Assembly (NCBI GenBank): GCA_021296235.1
Contig: JAGWAS010000010.1
Coordinates: 40,405 to 104,404, forward strand
DNA length: 64,000 bases
Reading direction: 5' to 3'
Origin: Paracoccaceae bacterium
GTDB taxonomy: Bacteria > Pseudomonadota > Alphaproteobacteria > Rhodobacterales > Rhodobacteraceae
Shown in pieces: positions 18,645 through 27,790 of the stretch (its first letter is position 1; each line of letters starts with the position of its first letter). The translations under genes and the position numbers were made by a program. The notes under the pieces are model-generated. The model was given only the letters and a program-made list of their open reading frames with translations, did no database searches and was not told the origin of the DNA.

Positions 18645-19988
18645 ATGACCGCAAATCCTAATGAACTGCCGGCAATTGAGGCGGCGGAACGCATCAAGTC
18701 GGGAAAGCTGACGTCGGAGTCACTCGTTGCCTCTTGCCTTGACAGGATCAAGGAAACGGATGGGGTCATCGGTGCATGGCAATGGCTGGACCACAGCTAT
18801 GCCCTTGATCAGGCTCGAGAACTTGATCGGCTGAGAAAATTTGGCATGCCTTTGGGGGCATTGCACGGTGTTCCGGTGGGGCTGAAGGATATCATTGACA
18901 CAAAGGGGATTCCCACCGAGCGGGGCACGCCCGTCTTTGCCGGACGGAAACCACGCCGCAATGCATCGGTGGTCGACCGTTTGCAAGACGCCGGAATGGT
19001 TGTTCTTGGCAAGACGGTCACGACGGAACTTGCATTCATGAATCCCGCAGGTACGGTTAACCCGCATGATGTGTTGCGCACACCTGGCGGCTCCTCAAGC
19101 GGTTCGGCGGCTTCGGTCGCCCATTTCCAGGCACCTCTTTCGGTCGGCAGTCAGACCAATGGGTCAGTAGTCAGACCGGCCTCCTTTTGTGGCGTATTCG
19201 GCTTCAAGCCGACACGCGGCGCCGTTTCAACATCCGGGGTCCTGGCAACCTGTCCGCACCTTGATCAGCTTGGTGTATTCGGAAGGACACTTGAGGATGC
19301 CGCAGCATTGGCCGACGCAATGTCAGGCCATGATTCAAGGGACACCAAATCCCACCCGCGACCCAAGCCCCGCATACTTGAAGGATGCCGTCAGGACGTG
19401 CCAGTCGAACCTCTTTTCGCGTGGTTCGAGCCCAGCTATCTTGACCGGCTTGACGATGATGCCCGGCAGGGTTTGGAAGATGTGGTGGCGTTGCTTGGAA
19501 AACAGGTTGAACGTATCCCGGTTCCCGATGGCTTTGAACTGCTCGTTGAGGCCCACCGAAGGATCCAGGAGTTCGAACTCAACAGGTGCCTCGGCGACAA
19601 GGTTCGCGACAACCGCGAAATCGTCAGTGATGCTATGCTTGAGGCAGTTGATAGGGGCCACAAGGTCACAGAGACGGAGTATCGCGACGCCCTCAGGCTG
19701 AAGGTTGGAGCCGAACGTTATTTCGATGTGTTCTTTTGGGACTATGACGCAATTCTGGCACCTTCGGCACAGGGTGAGGCGCCGCCGGTCGGTGCCGGAA
19801 CAGGAGATCCCGTGTTTTGCACGGTTTGGACCTTGTGCGGGTTGCCTGCCCTCAACATCCCCATGCTTTCAGGCAATTCGGGTCTTCCTGTCGGAGTGCA
19901 ACTGATTGGTCAGGCCGAACGGGATGATCGGCTCTTTCGCACGGCAAGGTGGTTGCTGTATGAGATAGTCGGGGGGCAAGATGGTTGA
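18645..19988 (+). CDS. Amidase signature (AS) family amidohydrolase
   Basis: A 447-residue Ser-cisSer-Lys hydrolase. The catalytic Lys81 lies in VPVGLKDIIDTKGIPTERG, the cis-Ser in the Gly/Ser-rich loop TPGGSSSGSAAS (about residues 147-158) and the nucleophile Ser174 in SQTNGSVVRPASFCG. The usual loop is T-G-G-S, so T-N-G-S is a small deviation. The C-terminal SGLPVGVQLIG segment is typical. It is not GatA-like in context: it follows the TRAP permease by 11 bases and is probably the catabolic enzyme for the transported substrate. Cytosolic; substrate unknown. Confidence 0.92.
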   Translation: MTANPNELPAIEAAERIKSGKLTSESLVASCLDRIKETDGVIGAWQWLDHSYALDQARELDRLRKFGMPLGALHGVPVGLKDIIDTKGIPTERGTPVFAGRKPRRNASVVDRLQDAGMVVLGKTVTTELAFMNPAGTVNPHDVLRTPGGSSSGSAASVAHFQAPLSVGSQTNGSVVRPASFCGVFGFKPTRGAVSTSGVLATCPHLDQLGVFGRTLEDAAALADAMSGHDSRDTKSHPRPKPRILEGCRQDVPVEPLFAWFEPSYLDRLDDDARQGLEDVVALLGKQVERIPVPDGFELLVEAHRRIQEFELNRCLGDKVRDNREIVSDAMLEAVDRGHKVTETEYRDALRLKVGAERYFDVFFWDYDAILAPSAQGEAPPVGAGTGDPVFCTVWTLCGLPALNIPMLSGNSGLPVGVQLIGQAERDDRLFRTARWLLYEIVGGQDG

Positions 19989-20002
19989 TTCGGGAAAGAC
20001 AG

Positions 20003-20212
20003 ATGTTTGACGGCTGGATACGGTTGATTGTTGTTTGCGGCGCCACATTGCTGTTCGCATGTTTCGTGTTGGGACTTGCCCACAGTATTTCGACCGGTTT
20101 CGCCGGATTCTGGGGTGGCTTGCCGTTTTGGTTCATCACTCTCTTTGTGCTCTCGCTGGCGGCATATGACGCTTGGGACGAAGGCGTCAGAACTCTTAGG
20201 AACAAGAACTAA
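20003..20212 (+). CDS. Small two-helix membrane protein of unknown function
   Basis: A 69-residue protein with two hydrophobic segments (about residues 6-28 and 35-53) separated by a short GFAGFWGGLP loop, and a charged tail WDEGVRTLRNKN. The ATG at 20003 follows AAAGACAG. The frame also extends to a TTG at 19985 that overlaps the amidase stop. I do not recognise the family. Position right after the amidase suggests it is the last gene of the TRAP-amidase operon. Confidence 0.55.
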   Translation: MFDGWIRLIVVCGATLLFACFVLGLAHSISTGFAGFWGGLPFWFITLFVLSLAAYDAWDEGVRTLRNKN

Positions 20213-20276
20213 CACCCAAGAGGCATGATACGGGTCAATTGCGTCCGCTCTGTGGGGCCGCGTCGTCGTTGCGCCT

Positions 20277-22296
20277 TCAGCAGCACCGCATCTGTTCCCG
20301 CCTGAATTCACTTCCTTTCCCGAATTCACCGAGGATGGAGCGGGCTGTTCGATGTCCCGACAGCACTGCAGCCTGAATGTTTCCTGGGGCAAGGCAATCC
20401 CCTGCAATGTGAATCTCCCCAATGCCGTCCTTGTTGAGCAATTGCCGGTGCAATCCGTCTACAGGCCGCCTGGCACCGACGAAAACGACGCATTCGGCAT
20501 CAAGCGCTTCCTTCCGGCCGCTCAGGTTGCACAAGAAACCGGGCCCGTCGACAATCCGCAGATTGGGTTTGAGTTGAACTCCCAGCACCGAAAGCCGTTC
20601 AATGATCTTCGTTTGTTCGAGGGTGTGCCCGGTCCAAGTCGCGATTTCGGGGAGTGGCGTTGCCAACACGACGCGGCTGCCGGATCGGGCAAGATGTTCG
20701 GCTACGACACTCGCCATGTAGAAGTGATCGTCATCGTAAACGATGCAGCGCGATTGGTCATCTGCCAGAATTGAGCCGTCCATGATGTCGTCAGGCGTCA
20801 GAACTTGCTTGGAGCCAAAATTGATTGGATCGAAGTTGGTCGATCCGACTCCGTCCCTTCGCCAAACGGATCCGGTGGCGATGGTAACCGAATCCGCACC
20901 GAAATCGACTATGTCCTCAGCTGTCATGCAACTGGACAGATAAAGTTCGGCATCGGTGCTCCGGAGGAGTTGTTGTGTCCGGTGATCTCGGATCCTTGCC
21001 CACGTTGCAAGGCCTGCGAGCCCGGATTCCCGTGAGGCCCTCCCTCCCGCCCGGTTGAGGGATTCGGCGACCGTAACCTTCTGATCGGCTCGCAGCAGCG
21101 TAGTTGCGCATTCGAGGCCTGCCGGACCAGAGCCGATGACAAGGTGCGACTTTCTGCCCCTTGATTGTGCAGGAGCTTCAGGATGCCAACCGCTTCGCCA
21201 CTCTTCCGAAATGGTTGGATTTTGCGTGCAGCGCACCGGAACCCCGTAGCTGTCCATGCCGACACAGATGTTGCAGCCGATGCACTCGCGCAGTTCCTCT
21301 ATGCGGCCGTCCCTGATTTTATTTGGGAGAAAGGGATCCGCAATTGAAGGTCTCGCTGCCCCGATCAGGTCAAGGCGGCCGTTGCGGACCAGGGATGCCA
21401 TGAATTCGGGGGATGTGAACCGTCCCACACCGACCACTGGCTTGCTGGTAAGCGGCTTCACGAAATCCGTGTAGGCGAGTTGGAAGCCCTCGTCGCTGAA
21501 TCGGGCGGACGCGCTGTCGCTTGACCAGCCGGAAATGTTCACGTCCCAAAGATCGGGAAGTTCAGCCAGCGCCTCGACCACATCGCGGCCTTCGCCGTCA
21601 TGGGTCAGCCCCCGGCTCCTGCCGGGCTCGGCCACGCTGAAGCGGATGGCGACGGCCCGGCTGCCGCCGACGGTTTCAAGTGTGTCCTGCAGAACTTCGC
21701 GCAGAAGCCTCAAACGGTTGTCAAAGGAGCCGCCGTACTCGTCATTGCGCCTGTTGATGCTGGCCGAAAGGAAGTGATTGAGGATTGAGATGTCGTGTGA
21801 GGCATAGACGTAAATTATGTCGTAGCCAGCCAGGGCAGCGCGCTTGACTGCCGCCATGTGAGCCTCGCGAAATTTCCTGATGTCCGCCTTGTCCATCGCC
21901 TTGACTTGGATGGGAAGGCAACGCGCTGGGGCCAATAACAGGCAGACCGGTGGTGATGTTCCGGGCACGGGCTCCGCCATGTCCAAGCTCAATTGCGGCG
22001 AGACTGCCATGACGTTTGATTGCCTCAACTTGGGCGGCATGCCGGGGAATGTCGCTGTCGTCCCAGATTCGCTCCATCGGGTGGTTTGCCATGTCGGTGT
22101 CGGGCGAAATTTCCGTGATCTGGACGGCGACGGTGCCCCAACCGCCCTCTGCCTTCATGGCCCGCAGGGCGATGGCTCCGTTCGGCTGGCTCCAGCCATG
22201 TCCGGTGGCATGCGGAACCGCATAGAACCGATTGGGTGCGGTAACGGGCCCTATCCTTACCGGCTCAAAAAGGACATCGAGGCGTGAGGGATTCAC
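20277..22296 (-). pseudogene. Trimethylamine/histamine dehydrogenase-like flavoprotein, broken by a single-base frameshift
   Basis: Two overlapping frames together make one 672-residue protein of the TMADH/2,4-dienoyl-CoA reductase group. The OYE-like barrel begins SRLDVLFEPVRIGPVTAPNRF and continues as AGYDIIYVYASH and NRRNDEYGGSFDNR. The 4Fe-4S cysteines follow in ECIGCNICVG and RCTQNP, then the dinucleotide-binding domains (VIGSGPAGLECA). The frames switch at a CCC run (21912-21914). Deleting one C restores GPSALPSIQVKAMDKADI with no other change. The rest of both frames is intact, so this is either a very recent inactivation or a sequencing error. The GTG start overlaps the UPF0261 stop (GTGA). 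Confidence 0.82.
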
Positions 22297-23534
22297 TTGA
22301 TGGTTCTCTTTACAATGCCGAGTTCCACCCACTCGTCGAACAGTTCAAGCACCGTATCCACAAAGGCCTGGTCATTGATGTGTGCGTTAATTTCCGTCAT
22401 TTGGATTGGTGGTGTGATCGCCTTCCTCATCTCGTCCAGAAACGCCTCAAGCCCATCAGGATCGTGTGCCGGCTGCCCCGGCCTGTCCCATTCCTCAATC
22501 CCCTTAACCGGTAGGATCAGGTGAACAGGTGCCTTTGACGATGCCAGCCGCGCAATAATTTCCCGGGCTGTTTGCCTGCGCTCCCCATTGTTGAGTGCCG
22601 AGGATTTGATCAGTCGGTTGTGTGCGTGAAAGGGACGGTCGGAATAGCGTTCAGGAATCTCCTGCCAACCGGCAAAGTCGATCAGGTCGATGCAGCCGGG
22701 TGAAACAAGCTGAGGAATGCCGGACTTTCCGGCATTGAGCATCCGGTCGGATCCGGCGTTAACGACCGAGCCGGCAAGCAGGTTTCCGAGTTCAGGAAGG
22801 GCAAAGTCCATTGCGCAGGCAAATCCGCCTTGCGATGCAATCCTTTCATACGCCATGCCCCCCATTCCGGTTGCGTGGAATATGGCAACTTCAAAGCCGC
22901 GTTTCTCAAGTGCGGGCTTGAGGAGTTTCATGTAGGAAAGACAGGATGAACCGAGCGACGTCATGCCGATCACAGGTCGATTCGCAGTCGGTCTTTCCAC
23001 CGCCTGTGCCGCGCCAAGAACGGCGCCTGCCGCTTGGCTGAGCGACGATTTGCAAATGGAGTTGAGTCCGTAGAGTCCGCCCGCCCAAAGAATCATCTGA
23101 ATGTCCGGCGAGAGCCTTTCGGCTGGTATCAGTGGCGAGAACGAGACCGTGGAAACCACGTATTTGGGAACCCCCAAAGGCAATGACCGGCAGACATCCA
23201 ATGCCAGATCCGTTCCCATGGTGCCTCCCAGAATGATCACTCCATCCAGCTTTCCTCGCGATTCAAGATCGGCGGCAAGTGCAGATGCCCCCTTGGCCAT
23301 GATTTGCATCGCAGTGTTTTCGTCGCCTGCTGCAATTGCTTCGCCAATGGAACTGCCTGCCGCTGCGGCAACATCATGCTTGGATATGTTGCAGCTAGTG
23401 TCCGATTGCCCCAGCACGCTGACGTCCATTGAAACAACTGCGCCGCCCATGCTGAGAATGCGTTCCTCCAGATAGCTCAACTCGGCATCCTTTGTGTCGT
23501 AGGTGCCAACAACGAGGATCGTTTCATTTGACAT
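22293..23534 (-). CDS. UPF0261 / Tm-1-like ATP-binding domain protein
   Basis: A 413-residue protein of the UPF0261 family, related to the tomato Tm-1 N-terminal domain. It begins MSNETILVVGTYDTKDAEL, the family hallmark N-terminus. Further blocks are GVIILGGTMGTDLAL, VVSTVSFSPLIP, IGMTSLGSSCLSYMKLLKPALEKRGFEVAIFHATGMGGMA (read in parts) and HNRLIKSS with a C-terminal ICL-like segment. The biochemical activity of bacterial members is not established; nucleotide binding is known for Tm-1. It overlaps tctA by 11 bases and the flavoprotein by four, so it is embedded in a tctCBA catabolic operon. Confidence 0.9.
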   Translation of the reverse strand: MSNETILVVGTYDTKDAELSYLEERILSMGGAVVSMDVSVLGQSDTSCNISKHDVAAAAGSSIGEAIAAGDENTAMQIMAKGASALAADLESRGKLDGVIILGGTMGTDLALDVCRSLPLGVPKYVVSTVSFSPLIPAERLSPDIQMILWAGGLYGLNSICKSSLSQAAGAVLGAAQAVERPTANRPVIGMTSLGSSCLSYMKLLKPALEKRGFEVAIFHATGMGGMAYERIASQGGFACAMDFALPELGNLLAGSVVNAGSDRMLNAGKSGIPQLVSPGCIDLIDFAGWQEIPERYSDRPFHAHNRLIKSSALNNGERRQTAREIIARLASSKAPVHLILPVKGIEEWDRPGQPAHDPDGLEAFLDEMRKAITPPIQMTEINAHINDQAFVDTVLELFDEWVELGIVKRTIK

Positions 23535-25020
23535 GCTGGGAATTCCTGTTGCGCTTTGGGTTGCGCAGGGATTGCCGAATGTGGCTGGCGACAACGGCCA
23601 GGATGATCAGGAACAGAATGAATGCGATCGGTCGGTCGATGAAATCGAATGGGGTCGAGACCCGCATCATTGAAGTTCTTAGCTTGGTCTCCATGATGCC
23701 TCCGAGAACCATTCCGAGAATGATCGGCACGATCGGCAGGTTGAGGCGTTTCAGGATAAAGCCGAAGACTCCAAATCCTCCCGCGATGGCGCAGTCAACG
23801 GCACTGTTTCGCAAAGAATAGACACCAACAAAACTGAGCGTCAGGATGGCGATTCCCAGAAATCGGGTGGGAATTTCGATCACCTTCAGGAGAGTGTTCG
23901 TGGACGAAAGCAGAAAAGCGATCACCAGAACATTGAGAACCAGAAGCGCCAAATACAGTGCGACAACGAAATCCAATTGATGCTGGAACAATCCGGGCCC
24001 GGGAACCACATTGTGCACATAGAAGACCGACAGCATCATGGCCGTAAGGGCTTCTCCCGGAATCCCCAGAGCAAGGAGCGGTATCATGGCCGCTGCCGGA
24101 ACCGCGTTGTTTGCCGCCTCGGAAGCGATGAGGCCCTCAGGTGATCCGTTTCCGAACGATTCGGGGCGCTTTGATGTCTTCTGCGCGTAAGTGTAGCTGA
24201 GGAATTGAGCGGTGAATTCGCCGACTCCGGGTATCATTCCCATCAGGACGCCGAAGCTGGAGGAGATGGATGCAACCCGCTTGTTGCGCAGCAATTCCCT
24301 GAATCCCGTGAACAGTGTTCCTGAAACTGAATTGGCTCGGTTGCGTTTGTCCGGTTCAACCAAGAGAACGAATGCTTGGCTGAGTGCAAACAGGCCAAGA
24401 ACCACCACAATCAGGTCAATTCCGCCTGCAAGCCAACTTTGTCCGAAGGTGTAGCGTTGCGAATACTGGATGGGTTCAAGACCGATTGTGTTCAGCCAAA
24501 TTCCGAAGCTTGCAGCCATTCCGGCGGCAAGTATGCGACCTCGGTGCGCCAGAACCACCAGAACAATCCCCAACAATGCCGCAAGGAAAATTTCCCTGCT
24601 TCCGAACTGCGGCGCGATCCACGCAAGCGCAGGGGACAGAAGAATTAGGCAGACGACGGAAAACACCCCGCCGAAGAACGAGGCGGAATAAGCGAGTGAC
24701 AGCGCGCGGCGGGCTTCGCCGCGGCGGGTCATTGGTGTTCCCTCATAGGTTGTAAGGGCGTTGACCGCGGTTCCCGGCGTGTTGATCAGCACGGCAGGGA
24801 TCGCTCCGCCGTACATTGATGATCCATAAATTCCCAACAGGGCGGTGAGACCGACGATTGGGTCAAGGGAAAACGTCGCCGGCAGCAATATTGCAATGGC
24901 GACGGCTGGACCAACACCGGGGATTGCGCCTATCACGACACCGCCAATGGATCCGACCAGCAGCGCAGCTGCAACGTCCCAGCGGGCAAGTACCAGCAGT
25001 GCCGAAACCAAAAGATCCAT
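23524..25020 (-). CDS. tctA: Tripartite tricarboxylate transporter permease TctA
   Basis: A 498-residue inner-membrane protein with about 11-12 helices, the large permease of a TTT (TctABC) transporter. Diagnostic motifs are GSIGGVVIGAIPGVGPAVAIAILLP near residues 23-47 and LLGIYGSSMYGGAIPAVLINTPGTA, with the second repeat MGMIPGVGEFTAQFLSY and EAANNAVPAAAMIPLLALGIPG. It begins one base after the tctB stop and overlaps the UPF0261 start. Substrate is a carboxylate presumably processed by the downstream enzymes; citrate cannot be assumed. Confidence 0.95.
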   Translation of the reverse strand: MDLLVSALLVLARWDVAAALLVGSIGGVVIGAIPGVGPAVAIAILLPATFSLDPIVGLTALLGIYGSSMYGGAIPAVLINTPGTAVNALTTYEGTPMTRRGEARRALSLAYSASFFGGVFSVVCLILLSPALAWIAPQFGSREIFLAALLGIVLVVLAHRGRILAAGMAASFGIWLNTIGLEPIQYSQRYTFGQSWLAGGIDLIVVVLGLFALSQAFVLLVEPDKRNRANSVSGTLFTGFRELLRNKRVASISSSFGVLMGMIPGVGEFTAQFLSYTYAQKTSKRPESFGNGSPEGLIASEAANNAVPAAAMIPLLALGIPGEALTAMMLSVFYVHNVVPGPGLFQHQLDFVVALYLALLVLNVLVIAFLLSSTNTLLKVIEIPTRFLGIAILTLSFVGVYSLRNSAVDCAIAGGFGVFGFILKRLNLPIVPIILGMVLGGIMETKLRTSMMRVSTPFDFIDRPIAFILFLIILAVVASHIRQSLRNPKRNRNSQHVK

Positions 25021-25021
25021 G

Positions 25022-25537
25022 TCAGAAATTCAGAATCATGAAGCTGCGCAGGCCGCCAGGCAGATGCTCATACAGGGATCCGCCCGGGACCCTAACCGAC
25101 AGACCTGTTTTGAAAACAATGACGATCGTTGCCCCAAGCGCTGCCGCAAGCAGGAGGATCACCAGTGACCGGTAACCCAGCCGAACAGTCAGCAGAACAG
25201 TGAACGCCACCGTCGACGGCAGGTACCCGGCAACGGGAACAACCGCAACATAGGCCATGAACCAAGCGAGGTATTCGAGCGCCCTTATCCAGACGAACAC
25301 CTCGGCAGCCGCCGCCGGTATCGGCCAGCGCCAACACTTCACAATTTGGGCGGTCCCAAACAGGACCATTCCGGTTACACCAATTGCTGGCCAAAGGCGG
25401 GGTTGAGCTGCAAAACCGCCGCTCGCGGCGTATTTGGTTTCCACTCCCACTTGGGAAAGAAGAAACAGCGCAAATGCCAGGAACAGAATTTGGAAGACAA
25501 CGGTTCCGTTGCGCAGTTGATTGTCGGTGGATTCCAC
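25022..25537 (-). CDS. tctB: Tripartite tricarboxylate transporter small permease TctB
   Basis: A 171-residue membrane protein with four hydrophobic segments (about residues 13-30, 46-65, 86-103 and 110-140). The RLWPAIGVTGMVLFG block after the first helix and GYRSLVILLLAA near the end fit the TctB family, whose sequences are poorly conserved. Its place between tctC and tctA supports the call. The start MESTDNQ leaves a 66-base gap to the tctC stop. Confidence 0.85.
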   Translation of the reverse strand: MESTDNQLRNGTVVFQILFLAFALFLLSQVGVETKYAASGGFAAQPRLWPAIGVTGMVLFGTAQIVKCWRWPIPAAAAEVFVWIRALEYLAWFMAYVAVVPVAGYLPSTVAFTVLLTVRLGYRSLVILLLAAALGATIVIVFKTGLSVRVPGGSLYEHLPGGLRSFMILNF

Positions 25538-25603
25538 CAGTTTTGACCCCAGTTCCGGAGCCGGCCTGTCAATCCGCGCCGACTCCAGTATTGTGCGACA
25601 ACG

Positions 25604-26536
25604 CTAATTCAATGATTCATTGATGCGGTTGAGCGTTGCAATGTCACTGACAATTTGAGCAGTGGCCGACTCTGCATCCTGCCAATACACCCCGGCTCCG
25701 GTTTCGGCGGCAAGCATTTGCGCTCGCTCGCTCATTGCGGTTCTCTTGGCCACCGCAATGATTTTGTCGCGAACATCCTGCGGTGTGTCCTTGTGCACAA
25801 AAAGACCGTTCCAAAGTGCCAAACCAAGATCAGCATTGATTTCGCCAATCGTGGGGGAGTCCGGCGTCAGGGAAATTCTTTCACCGGTAACGGAAGCCAA
25901 TACCTTTATGTCGTCAAGGCAAGGCAGAACCAACTGAAGAGTCGTGTTGATGACATCGGCGTCGCCTGAGGCCAGGGAGTTGCAGTCGAGCATGTCGAAA
26001 GCGGCGTCCGAGCCCCACTCGAAGCCGGCGCTCTTGGCAAATGCCATGGTAACCTTGGTTGGAATGAGAGGTGCTCCGAAGTGGCCCAGGGCAATTTTGT
26101 TCGATTTTGCATGTTCGGCCATTTCCTCCAAGGTGTCGTAGGGAGCGTCCCCGGCGGCGACGATCACGAAGGGATAGGTAAGGAAAATTCCAAGTGGATC
26201 AAATTTCTCGGGGGTGAGTTCCGGAATGCCGATCTGGTGCCCCAGAACCGGAACCCCGACAACGAAAGAACCAATTGTGTAGCCGTCGGCCGGAGCCTGC
26301 GCCACTTCAATTGCACCGGGAAACGGTCCACCTCCTCCGCCGGGTTTGTTGACCACCGCGGCGGCAACGCCGTATTGGGCCTGGAAATCCTCGGCTATCA
26401 TGCGCGTCAGCACATCTTCGAGGTCACCCGGAGGCCACGGAACAATGAAGCTGACGGGTTTTTCTGGATATTCGGCACACGCTGCAGCCGCGGTCAATGC
26501 CCCAGCTGCAACCATTGCTGCAAATTTGAATTTCAT
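25604..26536 (-). CDS. tctC: Tripartite tricarboxylate transporter substrate-binding protein TctC
   Basis: A 310-residue periplasmic receptor with a Sec signal peptide (MKFKFAAMVAAGALTAAAACA). The mature N-terminus YPEKPVSFIVPWPPGD is the Bug/TctC family signature, followed by VVNKPGGGG and PADGYTIGSF, which line the ligand pocket. Length is normal. First gene of the operon tctC-tctB-tctA-UPF0261-flavoprotein. The promoter must lie in the 168 bases upstream, after the potA stop. Bug-family ligands are varied carboxylates, so the substrate is open. Confidence 0.93.
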   Translation of the reverse strand: MKFKFAAMVAAGALTAAAACAEYPEKPVSFIVPWPPGDLEDVLTRMIAEDFQAQYGVAAAVVNKPGGGGGPFPGAIEVAQAPADGYTIGSFVVGVPVLGHQIGIPELTPEKFDPLGIFLTYPFVIVAAGDAPYDTLEEMAEHAKSNKIALGHFGAPLIPTKVTMAFAKSAGFEWGSDAAFDMLDCNSLASGDADVINTTLQLVLPCLDDIKVLASVTGERISLTPDSPTIGEINADLGLALWNGLFVHKDTPQDVRDKIIAVAKRTAMSERAQMLAAETGAGVYWQDAESATAQIVSDIATLNRINESLN

Positions 26537-26704
26537 GGTTCTCTCCCTAAAATTGCACCGTTCAGCAAATCTCCGATCGATGCCAATTGCCGCAAGCTAT
26601 CACAGGTCGGGCGTTTCATGAAATGTGCTTCGCGATGAACGGGTGCCACTGGGAAATCGCTTGCCGGGATGGGTTCAGCACTCTGCGGCAAAGGTTGGCT
26701 GTGG

Positions 26705-27790
26705 TCAAAAAAGAACGATGGAATCGGCGTTCCAATTGATCCTGACCCGTGATCCAAGCGGGAGAATCGGCCGGTTTGCGGTGTTTCTCATGGAAACCGT
26801 GACTGTCTGTTCAGTTCCTTCGAGTCTGACCGCGTAATACGTCATGTCGCCATAGTAGGATCGGTCCGCAATCTGACCTTCTGCAACCCTCGCCGTCCCG
26901 GCTTCCTCGTCAAAAAGCACCGTCAGCATTTCGGGCCGGATACCGGCTGAAACGTTGTCGCCGGCCGAGTGCGGCTTCACGCTTTCGGACGCCATGATCA
27001 ATTTGCCCAAACCCTCAACTTCAACCTCCGTTCCCTGGGAGGTCGCCCGACCAACTGTTGCCCGCAGGAAATTCATGCTGCCGATGAATTCGGCAACCTG
27101 CAGATTTGCTGGAGCTGTATAGAGCTCCTCGGGCGTCGAAATCTGAACGATGCTTCCGTCAAACATGATTGCGACCCGATCCGACATGGTTAAGGCTTCC
27201 TCCTGGTCGTGGGTAACCAGAACGAAGGTGATGCCGACAGCTCGCTGCAGATTTCTGAGTTCGGATTGCATCTGCTCGCGCAGTTTCCTGTCAAGTGCCG
27301 AAAGCGGCTCATCAAGCAGTAGGACCTTTGGGCGCAGAATGAGTGCCCGCGCGAGGGCAACCCGTTGTTTCTGGCCGCCCGACAGGGTGCGCGCGTCCCG
27401 TTCCTGGAAACCCTCCAAGCTCACCATTCTGAGAGCTTCATCAATGAGACGCATCGTCTCGGTTGTGCCAAGTTTCTTGCGGGTCAATCCAAACCCGACA
27501 TTGCCCGCAACCGTCATGTGCGGAAAGATGGCATAGTTCTGAAAAACCATGTTGGTCGGACGGCGGTTTGCCTCGACACCTGTCATGTCACGGCCGTCGA
27601 TTCGAATGTTGCCGCTGTCGGGATCCTCAAAACCCGCAATTGCACGCAGCAATGTGGTTTTCCCGCACCCGGACGGGCCGAGAAGCGAGAAGAACTCGCC
27701 CTGAATTATCTCCGCCGAGACACCGTTCAGTGCGACGATCCGTCCAAAGGTTTTGAATACCTCTTGAAGCTCAATGATTGGTTCACTCAA
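26705..27790 (-). CDS. potA: ABC transporter ATP-binding protein, spermidine/putrescine type
   Basis: A 361-residue ABC ATPase with Walker A GPSGCGKTT (residues 38-46), Q-loop FQNYAIFP, signature LSGGQKQR (136-143), Walker B LLLDEP (Asp160, Glu161), switch His194 and a C-terminal TOBE domain (QIADRSYYGDMTYYAVRLEG). All catalytic elements are intact. The start overlaps the potC stop by four bases (ATGA). With PotB and PotC it forms a polyamine-type importer. It is the last gene of potB-potC-potA. Confidence 0.93.
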   Translation of the reverse strand: MSEPIIELQEVFKTFGRIVALNGVSAEIIQGEFFSLLGPSGCGKTTLLRAIAGFEDPDSGNIRIDGRDMTGVEANRRPTNMVFQNYAIFPHMTVAGNVGFGLTRKKLGTTETMRLIDEALRMVSLEGFQERDARTLSGGQKQRVALARALILRPKVLLLDEPLSALDRKLREQMQSELRNLQRAVGITFVLVTHDQEEALTMSDRVAIMFDGSIVQISTPEELYTAPANLQVAEFIGSMNFLRATVGRATSQGTEVEVEGLGKLIMASESVKPHSAGDNVSAGIRPEMLTVLFDEEAGTARVAEGQIADRSYYGDMTYYAVRLEGTEQTVTVSMRNTANRPILPLGSRVRINWNADSIVLF

